From Malania oleifera (taxonomy: Eukaryota; Streptophyta; Magnoliopsida; Santalales; Ximeniaceae), in assembly GCF_029873635.1 (NCBI RefSeq), contig NC_080420.1:123822719-123886718 (forward strand): a stretch of 64,000 nucleotides of DNA, given 5' to 3'. The position numbers and the translations under genes were made by a program. Every line of letters starts with the position of its first letter. The stretch's first letter is position 1. Below are positions 1-11,721 of the stretch, one piece after another. The notes below the pieces were generated by a model, which worked only from the letters and a program-made list of their open reading frames with translations, had not been told where the DNA came from and made no database searches.

Positions 1-296
1 GGACTAACAATGCATATCAAGCTTTAATAGTCCCCTACACATGCAGCCCGACAACACCTAGAGAGATGAGGATACAATAATTTTTTAACAAACTCACATT
101 AAATGCGGGACCCAACATACACGGTAGCTTTGTGCACCGGGCTGACCCCCGCTTTTTTTTTACATTAAATGTGGGCAACAAGACCAGAACCCGGGACCTC
201 CTGGTAACTAGCTCTAGTAACATGTTAGGTCACCACTTCACATAAAAGCTTAAGCCATTAGGTTGTGGACTAATAATGCATATCAAGCTTTAATAG
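1..296. repeat. 30-bp direct repeat flanking a short repetitive segment
   Basis: A 30-bp sequence at 1-30 recurs at 267-296 with a single base difference. The 236 bp between contain a second partial duplication (ACATTAAATG-type motif near 97 and near 161). Read on the minus strand, the intervening piece has a GGTCCCGGGTTCTGG motif near 185-205, resembling a pol III B box, so a minus-strand tRNA-derived SINE fragment is possible. The window edge cuts the left copy, so the true extent is unknown. The repeat pair is seen directly; the SINE idea is inference. Confidence 0.45.
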
Positions 297-414
297 GAGT
301 ATTCAAGGTTCCTATAGTATTAGGCATCCCAAAAAACATTTCATCACATTGCATCTTTTTCTTAGAAAAGTAGTCATACTATCTGTATGTCATTTGGTAT
401 CTCTCCTACTAGTT

Positions 415-3400
415 CATCGGTTATGATTTTGCAGCTATTGACCATATGACAAGTGTCACCAATTTCTTTTCTACTCTCTAGTATTCTAAAAATCTACCTC
501 AAGTTATTGTTGTTGATGGGTCTGCTACAGCTGTTAAGGGGATAGGAACAGTAAATCCTACTCCCTCCATGTTTCTTTCCTCTAATTTGTACATTTCGAA
601 ATCCCCCTTTAATTGCATGTTTGTTAGTAAAATTATAGTCACTAAATCGCTCTATAACCTTCTTTCCTAATTTTGTTCTTTTCAGGATCTGAAGATGAGA
701 AAGATGAGTGATACATGACATAAGGCTAGCAGACTTTACTCTTACACTCCTCCTATTGCTTGAAGTGCCACTGTCATACCACATCAAATATATTGTTGTC
801 TTGGTCAATCATCCTTGGACAAGTTAAAACAGCTAGTTCCTACTTTGAATTCTATTTCTAACCTTGAATTTGGGTCTTGTTAATTAGGAAAGCATCATCA
901 TGTTCCATTTACCTCCTGAGTCAACAAAAGAGTTGTTAGCCCTTTTATGTTAGTCTATTATGATGTTTGGGGTCCATGGTTTTAAATAAAGGCCGTGACC
1001 ATTACGTAACATCGCTTCGTAATGGTTTTTTGGGTTACCGATACCATTACACACCGCAAAATTGGTGGGAAGAAAAATCATAGTCGTAGCGGCCGTTACG
1101 GACTGCAACCATTACGTAAAGGCTCTACGGCCGTTACATAACCGCTACAGGACTGTTACACCAAAAAAATATTTTATTTTTTACTTTTCCTTCTCACTTT
1201 TTCCCTCTCTTTCATATATCATTCTCAATATACCTAGTGGCAAGAGGGGGAAAAGATTATAATGAGGATAATAATGATACAAAATTTACTACTTTAAATA
1301 CTAACAATAGATGCATTAATTAACAATTTGAAAATACTAACTTGTTAAGAAAATATTTTATTTTGATAATATTAGTAATGTGATATTTATGTTCTATATT
1401 TTTCAACTTCAACCTTCTTTCTTTTCTAGCTATTTTATATTTGTATTATTCGTATCTCTTATGTGTCTAATAGATTAATGGAGTGTATAATGTATTTTGT
1501 TTTATTAATTTATTTAGCACACATAAGAATTTATTACAGATAAGAACAATGAGAAGTATAAATACGCACGCACATGTAATTTTTCTATCAATGGTGGTTT
1601 AAAACAAATGTAAACTCGTTGCTCTTACCAAATAACTTAGTTACACGAACTAAAGGATCCAAAATACACTAAAACTCTTTCTAAGAAGGGCTAAAAGCTT
1701 AAAACATGCAAGTATGCTAATATGCACAAGGTTGTGCATGCTTCAAAAAAATTCGTGGTCGTCACATTCGCTTCCCATTATGTAACATGCGCTACTCCCG
1801 CTTCCCGTTACACCCATTACAGTTACGTTACGCTACCTGCTACCATGATTTAAAACCATGTTGGGGTCCTAGTCGTGTCACATCAAGGTTGGGGTTTTTG
1901 TACTTTGTTAATTTGTTGATAACTACTCCAGAATTGGCTTTTGTATTTAATGAAAGATTGTTCTCGTTGTTTAATATCTATCTTTTGCTCTAAAAAATGA
2001 GAACTCGGTTTGATATGCTAGTTAGGATACTTCATAATAAAAACATAATAATGCTAAGGAGTACTTAAGTACTCAATTCATTACCTCTATGACTAAAGTC
2101 ATGCTCCATTAGTCATCTTTTGCCCACACTCCATAGAAAAATGGAGTTGTTTTTAGAGTGATGTTCTGCTCACTGCTTGCTCTCTCATCACTAAAATACC
2201 ATCTTCTATCCTTGGTGGTAAACTCCTAGATTCTATTATCTTCCCTAATGCTCCTTCATTCTCCCTTCCTTCTCGTATATTCGGCTGTATGTCCTTCATT
2301 CATTAGTTAAATTTAGGAAGGGATAAGTTGGATCTTTGTGCTATGAAATATATTTTTCTAGGTTATTCCTATACTCAAAAAGGATATCAATGTTATATCC
2401 TTGCTTTACATTGATTATTTGTCTCTGATAATGTCACCTTTTTTTATCCTACACCATACTATTATGATTCCTTGAGTGTTGTTGACCTTGATGAATTGTT
2501 GCTTGGATCATCTTAGTTTGCGAGTGTACTCTTAGTGACTCAAGGGAGAAGAGCCTTCTCCGCTTCCACTTCTATGCCACTAGTTCCCTCGTCAAATGAT
2601 CCTATTTCTCAAGTCGTTGATCCTCTTATTGTTGTTTGAAAAGGTAAACACACTTCTACCTAACATCGAATCTCTCATTTTGTTTGGTATGCTTTCTTAT
2701 CACCCTCATACTATTGTTTTTGTTAGTACTTTGTCTCTATCTTCTGTTGCTCTTCCAAAATCTATTTCTAAAGCCTTGTCTCGTTTTGGGTGGAGGAATG
2801 CTATGATAGAAGAGATGCATGCACTACAGGATAATGATACTTAGGAGTTGATTACTCTTCCTCCTGATAAGTCTATGGTTTTTTGTTGTTTGATGTACAC
2901 CATGAAGGTCGATCTAGATGGTTTCATGGCTTGATTGAAGGCCCACTTTGTTGCTAAGGGATATACTCAGGTGTATGGTTTGCACTATTCGCCAAACTTG
3001 CCTTAGTATGTTTGTTCATCTCCTTAGCCACCATCCATCACTGGTGTCTATATCAATTAGAAGTTGAGAAAGTTTTCTTATGTGGTGGTCTTCAAAAGGA
3101 GGTCTATATGAAGCAATCACCTAAGTTTGTTGCTTAGGGGGAGTTAGGCTTATTGTATCGGCTCAACAGGTCGTTATATGATTTAAAACAATATCCTAAG
3201 GCATGGTTTGGTCGATTCAGTGTTATAGTACTTGAGTTTGGCCTTTGATGGTGTGTAATAGATGATTCAATATTTTATCATCATACTTTATTCAATAGGA
3301 TTCTATTTATTGTGTATGTAGATGATATTGTGATTAATGGTGATGATGATCAAGGTATTTAGAGCCTAAAGCATTTCTTGCAAACTAAGTTTCAGATCAA

Positions 3401-4249
3401 GGATTTGGGACCATTGAAGTACATCTTGGGTATACAAGTATTAAGATCTCATATAGGAACCGTTTTGTCGCAGAGGAAGTATGTTATTGATCTTTTAGAT
3501 GAGATTGGGATGTTGGGATCCAAACCCATTTATACACCTACACATTCTAACAATAAGCTAGCGCTAGATATGGGTGATTTGTTGTTCAATCCAAGACAAT
3601 ACTGGAGACTTGTTGGAAAGCCGAAATTATCTTATGGTCACCCAGGCAGATATATCTTTCGCATTAGGGGTTGTAAGTTAGTTTCTTAACTCTTCGAGAA
3701 CAAGTCACTGGGATGAAGTAAGCCGCATCTTGAAATATCTTAAAGGTGCACTTAGAAGAGGTATTTTATATCAGGATAGAGGTCGCACTCATATTCAGGG
3801 ATATACAGATGCAGATTGGGCCGAGTCACATTTTGACAGAAGATCCACAATCAGCTACTGTAACTTGGTTGGCAGTAATTTGGTTTCTTAGAGGAGTAAG
3901 AAACAAATTGTGGTGGTTAGGTTAAGTGCTAAGTCAGTGTATAAGGCCATGACTCACATTACATGTGAACTTGTTTGGCTGAAGAACAAGTCGGAAGAAC
4001 TATGTTTTCCACATTCTCAGTCTATGGAGATGATGTGTAATAATCAAATTGCCATTCATATTGCCTTCAACCCCGTTTTCCATGAGCAAACAAAACACTT
4101 TGAAATTGATTGTCACTTTGTTTTGGAGAAACTTGTATAGAATCTCATTTCCACCACTCATGTGAAGTCTGATTTGCAGCTTGCTGACTTATTTACTAAA
4201 GCCTTGGGAGTGGTTGTGTTAAATTCATTTTTACAAGCTAAGAGCATGT
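415..4249 (+). pseudogene. Decayed Ty1/copia polyprotein (PR-INT-RT-RNaseH remnants)
   Basis: Translating across stops and frameshifts gives copia polyprotein pieces in the correct order. Around 420-480 is a protease-like stretch ending DHMTS, followed by a VDGSATAVKGIGT segment. Near 800-975 is the GAG-pre-integrase region (LGH-like, then YYDVWGPW). The integrase continues after the MITE at 1870-2330. RT is at about 2590-3700 with YVDDIV near 3318 and the segment QIKDLGPLKYILGIQV at 3390-3440. RNase H is at 3780-4200, ending in ADLFTKAL. The order protease-integrase-RT-RNase H defines copia rather than gypsy. Many stops and shifts mean it cannot be functional. Gag and the 5' LTR were not found and may lie left of the window. 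Confidence 0.88.
976..1860. mobile_element. Mutator-type MITE inside copia integrase
   Basis: The copia integrase reading is interrupted after TTGGGGTCC (967-975) and resumes after the identical 9-mer at 1861-1869. A 9-bp target-site duplication is typical of the Mutator superfamily. The 885-bp insert has terminal inverted repeats ATGGTTTTAAAT / ATTTAAAACCAT. Its subterminal regions are packed with GTTACG/CGTAAC-type motifs, also Mutator-like. It has no coding capacity, so it is a non-autonomous element mobilised in trans. Confidence 0.85.
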
Positions 4250-4277
4250 AGTATATATGCTTTAGATTGAGGGAGAG

Positions 4278-4460
4278 TTTGATGGTTATTTTAGTCATTT
4301 AGCATTATTAGTGTGTTAGTGTTATGTTAATAAGTGAGAGTGAGTAATGGTATCGTGCTCATTGGTATGTACTTGACATATATTATAAATAGAGGGAGAA
4401 ATCTATCATTGGTATTAGGTCTTCCATTTACCCAATTACTCAACCGGATCTAAAAAAGAC
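4278..4460 (+). mobile_element. 3' LTR remnant of the copia element
   Basis: A purine tract (TTGAGGGAGAGTT, 4266-4278) immediately precedes TGATGGTTATTTTAG, matching polypurine tract plus LTR start directly downstream of the RNase H remnant. A TATA-like TATTATAAATAGAGGG lies at about 4382-4397. The right end is not sharply defined; similarity of style fades after the CCATTTACCCAATTACTC stretch. No matching 5' LTR lies in the window, so the end is approximate. Confidence 0.6.
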
Positions 4461-5988
4461 TGGTGCAATGTTGGCGACATCTTTGTACAACTTATATAAT
4501 TTTTAAGTACTATCTATGAGATTTGCATGAGGTGCGCTGCTGTCGGTGTAGAACATATCCTCATTTATTTTTATTTTTATTTATTTATTTATTTATAAAA
4601 GAATCTTTAGGGAGTAAGTTATTGCTTTATTGGCAAAGATTGCATGGGTGAGTTATTGCCAAAGATCTTTTTGCCTCTTCCACAATAGTAAGTTGGGGAG
4701 TCCAGCTAAGTGCTGTGAATGATTGTGGAAGGGAAATGAATGTTGTTGCAATATTATGCCTGATTGAAAATTTTTCTGCAAGAGTGGTGAAAGTGAATTT
4801 GAGAATTATTTTTCAAAACTTGAGTAATTTTGCAATGGTAAATTTGCTGAACTTTGTTAGTTTAAATATCTGATATACAATATTGCTGTCAGATACACAA
4901 TCAGGACCCAAGTTATTAATGTGAAAAATGCATTTACTAGCTTTTAAATTTAGATGACAATGTGTGTGCATGTAAGCATATTTATACATCAATATGTTAA
5001 CATCTTTAATATGATTCTTGCTAACATTTAAGAGCAACTGAATAAGCTCTGCATGGTAACTTTAGCTAAAACGGTGATCAATATCATATGTTATTAATTC
5101 AACTGTTCAGTGATTATGTTGTTTAATTCAATCTGCTGCTTGAAGGGGCAGTCTGTCTGATATTAGCATTTATATGTTTAATAGTATCCTTGGTATTTGC
5201 AGAGTGTACAAATTTACCTTGGAGTTGCATAGGAATTGACATAATAAATATATTAATGATATCTCCATAGAAGACATTCTAGAGCTGTGGATTAATTTGA
5301 TCCAACAATTTGGTAAGGTCATTGAATGGGTTTAATTTTATGTTTGCTGCTTATGATTTTCTTGTGGCTTTACAGTAATATTAGAATGTAACCTTAATAC
5401 GATGCTCATATCTTAATTCAAAAAAATACAAGAACATTACATCCTCTGATTGGCCAAGAACCAATGAATGATAAAATATTTGTTGCATACATCCTAGACT
5501 GTAAGCCAGTTCCATTATGGTAGGGACCATGCTTGGGCATGTCAGTTCAATTGCAAGCTGTTAAACAGATAATGAGCTGTCCCTTTGCTCAATTCTGATT
5601 CTCATAGAGTTGTGGCATAAGCTTTTTGTAAAGTTCAGAAGTTCATCACCTGATGGCCTAACTATTGTCACCATAGGGAGGCTGCATTTTGAATTTCTTT
5701 GGGGAATTAGCAACAAAAGAGGTTTATTTAAGCTTGCATTGCAACCATCCTCTTTCATTCTTTAGGTGAATAGATGGCATAATATATTGTTTTCTGTTTG
5801 TCTATAGCTATAATTGTTCAATTTTGTTTTTCAACTGGAGTCTCTAGTCTCTGCATATGGGTGTCTCTTCCTTCATACAGAAGGTACTCGAGGGGGCTGT
5901 GTTTTGCATAACATTTTTGTGCAATAATGCTGTCGTAGATGTTTTCTACCTTTGTACAAAACCCCATCCCATGATCTCATCTAGGTTT

Positions 5989-6014
5989 CCTCTCTCTCTC
6001 TCTCTCTTTCTCTC
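5989..6014. repeat. CT microsatellite
   Basis: Run of about 13 CT dinucleotides with one interruption. Confidence 0.9.
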
Positions 6015-6376
6015 AGTTTGAAGCTTCTAGCATGCATTTCTTATTCTTCTTGATCTCATTTGATGTTTGATTTCTCTCAGTGGTGATTCCTGCTTATATA
6101 AGTCCACTGCCTCCATTTCTAGGTGAAAATTTAAATCCCCTTTTGCCCCCAAATTTCCGCCTTTTTAAATGCTACTCAAATAATTTACACTTTAATTTCT
6201 TGCAGCTTCATAATTTACTTCAGTGCCATGACCAGTGCCATATGAAGAACATGGGTTTGGAATGCTGAATGGCTTTATCCCATCCTCATATGCTAGACTA
6301 TCATCCACAATAAAGTTGAGGTATTTGGCAGAGTAGAAAAATTGGATAGTATGTCATATGAACCATAATATTAATA

Positions 6377-6402
6377 AATATATATATATATATATATATA
6401 TT
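6377..6402. repeat. TA microsatellite
   Basis: Uninterrupted alternating AT run of about 26 bp. Confidence 0.9.
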
Positions 6403-8640
6403 TGTGTTTTTCAGTGGATGTATGCTATTAATTAATTGCATCTTGATTCCTCTGTGCAGCAACTGAAACTCGGTCCGTATTATCACTCAAGAAGGCGGAC
6501 ATAGATGAGCAGGGTGGTGGTGTTCTTATTTGAAAAGGTGAGTCGCCTCAGTGTTCAAACAAGTGCTAAAATGCTTGCGTAGAAATAACTATCTCTAAAT
6601 GTACTCAGAGGAGTGACCGATTCACCTTGATAGCAGTTTGTGCTTTTTAGCCTTCTTTCTCTCTCTCCAGCATAACTTTGGGGCTTGGGAAATTGGCTCT
6701 GGCTTTGTTGAATAAATACCAAGCATAACAAAATTCAATGAAAGATTTGACTTTCTCCAAGGAACTTTAGCCATTAACTTGTGGGCATCTATACTATTTT
6801 GAATGTAGGAAAAACATAGAAAAAATTAGTTATAAAATCAATAAGTTATTGAGCACTGGTCAACAGTGATTGTGCACTTTGAGCTTTCTTCAAATGGATT
6901 TGTTTTCCATCTAAATTAATCTTTGTTTTTAATTCTCATCAAAATTTTCTCCCCACTTTGCTCTTAGAACTCTTGGTTGTTTTTGATTGCTTGATTTCAG
7001 ATTTATCTGATCCATCCGTTCTTAACTTACAAACTGCATAAGCGTCTCTCCTAATCTGGGAAAATATTGCTTCTCAGCTGGGGTGGACCTCCTTTGACTA
7101 TATGGAAAGATCTTTAATACTCATCACCAGGCCAGGTGGTCCTTGTCTGCTTACTTCCTCTAATGGTCTTTGCTGTTAATGATGTTAGGTGGGAATGCAT
7201 TCGAAGTTGACTATGGCCAGCTTATAGATTGTCTTCACACTAGAATTGTGCATATTCTTGATGTACATTAAAGAGCAATTTAGATTGATTTTTTTTTTTT
7301 TTCTGAAGTTCCTTTTGATAAATTTTAGTTTTTAATATCTTGAATCTAAGTTTCATTATAGTTGGAGTGGACTAATGGAGAACTATCATTTTTGGTTCAT
7401 GTGTATGGTACCTGGTACTGCACGGGCCATTATCTCTATATATTTGTTGGATTGGAAATTTTCATTTTTCCATTTGTCAATTTTTTTAATGCAAGCTCAA
7501 CTTCGTTATATCTATATTTACGAATAAATTTCATATATATATATATAGTTTTTTCCACATTTATTATTTCCAAGTTTTAGTCTTGGTTTTTATTAAATAG
7601 CTTACTATAGTAACTTCATCATTTTTTTTTTTTTTAGGTATCTTCTGTTGAACCCCCAGCCATCGTTTACAACATCCATTGATTTCAGCAAACCCTCCAA
7701 AAGCCATTGATTCTGGAACCTCCCCAAAATTCTTTGTATCTGGCCAATATGTAACCGGTTGTTTTCAATGGTGGTCGTGGATGAGGGTGGAGAGGTGGTG
7801 CATGGAGAGTGGCCCAAGCGAAGGAGCGCGGCGGGAGGTCCTCAAAGAGGAGGGCAGCGTTCAAATTTTCAGTAGGACCTCCTCATCTCTATGGATGTAA
7901 ATGAATTATATCTTTTCTAGAAACTGTATCCCTTTTCTTATTTCCTATCCCCACCTTTTTTTTTTTCTATGCTCAACTCTTCTACATCTATAAATTTTCC
8001 ACAGTAATTTGATCGTTTGATGTGTAAAATCATGGAGAAAGATAAAAGCAGGGTAGTATTCTCAACTGTAAGGAAATCTAGGACGTCCTTTTCCCATCAC
8101 CATATCAATCATGTTGCATCCTGTTAAAGATTTCTAGAACTGCTGAAGAAAATGAACATTATGGGTGATCATAAGAGTTGTGGCATTAATAGCCTCTCAA
8201 TGATAAACCAAGGAAGCCCCGAAAGAGTGGTTATGTTATATTTGGTTGAGAATGGAGTAAGGTACACCTATCGTGTAGCTACAAAATAGTTCATAAAAAA
8301 AATACGATAGCATTCGGCATTGGCTTTCTTTGTATCCTATGACATTCCTATATGACGACTACTCAATTACCCTTCTGCTTCCTTTTCCAAACAAGATGTA
8401 ACCTTATCTCATAATAGTAACATGCTTGCTTTTGTGAAATGACTTCAATAGGAATATCTTAATCGATGGTCAATAAAAACGCAAGAGTATTTTTCCTTCT
8501 TTTCCTTAATTTTCTTTTTTCAAAATTAATGCATCCCAAAGAATCTGAGTAATCAACGTAATAAAAAAAAGGCAAAAAATAAAATAAAAAGCAGCACAGA
8601 CGAAAATAAATGAAGCATGTTGATGGATGTGAAAGCCCTC

Positions 8641-11600
8641 TAAATAGGACAATGGACAAGAATCTGATTTTCAATTAGATCAGCCCAACTTTGGGGGCTT
8701 AAGCGCTAGGCAGCCCCTACATTTGAAAGATCACTCGACAAATCCTATACCTACTATTCTCAACAGGAAGGCATTGAAAACAGAACATTGCATTGGATGC
8801 ATCAGGTACCATGAGAATGGCTGATTAACTCTGCATCCTAAATCTTCCAATCCCTGAAAAAGTTAATAGATGTACAGATTGCAAATGCCCCTTCTGTTTG
8901 ATATAACCCTGTTACACACAACACCAAACAGGATAATCAATTGAACATCCCGACATAAATTATATAAAGGTTTTCTTGATGAAAATACTTAATCATGTTA
9001 CATATAATGCAAAAGCTTGTGTAATGCATGTGTGGGGTGCTAAAAATTCTAGTCATAGAGTCATGCCAGTGAACAGTCTACTGTTCTTGATTTCAACTTT
9101 TTGATGCTTCCCCGTGCATGTGAGTAAATACATTACCTAAACTATTCTCAGAAGTTGTACAAACTCCGCATAGATACCAGTATACCACAAAATTTGAACT
9201 AATATGCTTCTCATTTGGTCTAACAAATAAGAAAGGCACTAAATTCTTTTAATTTATGGAAAATTTTATGGAGCCGCTAAATGATGTAAAATGGTGAAAA
9301 AATTAATCACTTAGTAGCAAACAGCCTCACCACCTAGAGAATTGTCTCACTTAATCCCCAGCTTTAGTCAAAGATCTTCAACTTACGGTTAGGTTAAATT
9401 TGAACAGGTAGCCTGTGTAAGCCTTGGGATTGAACTGGGTTGACTTTAACTCAACGGATCAATCCAACATGCCCAACTTGCATTCTTAAATTATAAAAAG
9501 TACTCCCGTAAATCAAACCTGATCTGCCCACTTTCTGTGACTCACTTTTCTAAAATCTTCTTACAATTGCCATCCAAGTAAAATGTGAATATATTCATAA
9601 AGCAAATACAACTAAACTAGGATTTTGTACCCTGTAAACAAAATGAGGAGCAAAAAAGAAGGGCATCCACACATCATTCGCAGAAGTCTGGGTCCTCTAG
9701 AAAGGGGACAATTAATTAATTTTTCATATATTAATTTTGTCATTCATAAAAAACCAAAACATGATCTTCAATTGGAAAAAAGTAGTCCGGAAGTTCTGAA
9801 CCCTAACCTGAGTCACTGACCCTTGAGCCACAGCTTCTTTGCATGGATTTATGAAATCATATCATAAATAATTCTTTGACTTAGTGTCGGTAAAAAGTTG
9901 CAATGCTTTTCTAATGACAAATCTGAAAAAGACCGCATTTACAAGAAAACAATGCTTATGCTATTATCCAGAAAATAACTTAGCATTTCGGGAAAGACCC
10001 AAGTATTCCTTCACAAGATAAACAGTGGACATGCAGCCTACACAAGGTAAATTAAGATAATGAAGCCTAAGTTTGGAATGATGGTATTGTGCAAGTAAAA
10101 GAGAGTCTCATGCATGCAGAATGCTTCTCAAAGATGTTTGCATTGGCATATGAATTTTGAAATCTGATGCACCAGATGTTAAAATTTTTTTTAGAAGCAT
10201 GAGTATTTCAATTGAATTATTTGAAACCATGCCTAATGCAGAAGAAAAGGTAAAGATGACATTAAAATTATCCACTTAATTTCTGGTGCCTAATCCTAGC
10301 CATGGATCTGAATTACTTCAATTTGAATAAACTCAAACAGCATTCAACCTAAGCACAAGCCAAAGCCATCTCCCTTAATGTCAAATACCTACCAATTTAA
10401 CATTGAAATACATCAAAATGCCAATGAATGCTGGCACATAATATAAAGCATAAACAATATTAAACAACCAAAAAACTGATCATAACTTGATCACCAGTCA
10501 GGTTGCAGACACCAGCACATATTCTACCCATTACAATCAGATGATGTTCCCAGCAATCTGAAAGCATTTACTAACGAAAATCCCAACCCAAGCCCACTTA
10601 TTTTGAGCCAGTTAGTAACCCAAAAAAAAATATAAAGTATGCAAGTTAGAAAAAGAATACAAAACTTCAGTTTAAGAAATGTAATCACTAATCGGTGCAA
10701 AATATTCCGATGCTACATCTGCGGGACTGGGGAGGATGTATGTATGCAGTCTTTTAGTGCTCATTCTTATTCCCATGCCATATCAAGCATCAATTTCTGT
10801 TTTTTCATATGACGTATCAAATAGAATCACGAGAATTAGAGGTGGCATCAATAAAGGCCAAGAATGAGGGAAAGTTCCATCAACTGCAAAGCATATGAAT
10901 AAATTCTTTGCATGCTAGATACAAGATTTTTTTTGGAGTGTTAGATTAAGAACAAAGGGGCCTTATAATCCTTTAATGGGGGTATTATGGCTTATAAATA
11001 AACTAGATTATATTTCTGATACCATCAAAGGAACTAATATTAATTCATATTATCATAGTCCCAACAAAAGTTAAAGATTTTTTGGAGGAACAGAATCAAT
11101 AAACTCTTAGAACAGGTGCCTGGCAGGGGGAGAGGGGGTGGGGGCAGAATGACAAAAGTGCGCAGCCACTTAAGAAAAACAAAAACAAGTATTAAGATGA
11201 AGATGAGATCACAAGAATCCGAAGACAAGTCAATTAGTTAGAGACATCCGTATCGACTACAACTCTCTCTCTCTCTCTCACTCTCTCTCTCTATTGCATG
11301 CTCTCACACATGCATACACTATGTGAACCACACCCATGTATAAATACGTAGAAATTTATCTATGTAGGCATCATTAAAGAGTGGATTGACATATCAATCT
11401 TTCGGAATCTCAACAGACAATAAAAAATCTAAAACATAAATTTATAAACCATACCCTATAACCTATCATCCTATACCCATATAAAGATAGAGCAGGCATA
11501 GAGAAAAACGTACCAATAAATGATAAATGCACACATAAACTTGTTCATCCATAAGTATGCACAATGAATACATGCATGCCAACATGTAAAATACATCAAC

Positions 11601-11721
11601 AAACTGTAGAAGGATAAAGTGCAGAAAAACAATGTACTGCCAGGGAGTTCATATTATCCAGTGATAAAAATGAGTGCAGCTGCATTAGAATACAGAAAAA
11701 TATACTTACAGTGTCCAACTT
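8641..11721. other. 3' flank of MUG, probably with untranslated exon(s)
   Basis: No coding region is recognised. Directly after the MUG stop codon, reading the minus strand, the sequence ACTGTAAGTATATTT is a strong splice-donor match, so the transcript may continue leftwards through a 3'-UTR intron. I could not place the acceptor or the polyadenylation site. A CT microsatellite lies at 11262-11292. The UTR intron is inference from the donor alone. Confidence 0.35.
11262..11292. repeat. CT microsatellite
   Basis: CT dinucleotide run of about 31 bp with one CA interruption. Confidence 0.9.

Larger units (their letters stand above)
4461..8640. other. Non-coding stretch, no recognised gene
   Basis: AT-rich DNA without a long open frame, recognisable protein motif or obvious transposon ends. 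It contains short simple repeats: a CT tract at 5989-6014, TA tracts at 6377-6402 and 7535-7548, and poly-T runs at 7289 and 7622. A GC-richer patch at 7760-7860 could be exon-like, but I could not connect it to splice sites or a protein family. It may be intron or intergenic sequence of an unrecognised gene. Confidence 0.5.

Noticed and set aside
7362..7900. Possible small genes near 7.4-7.9 kb
   Set aside because: Short frames without a family match, supporting splice sites or codon pattern; left as unassigned.
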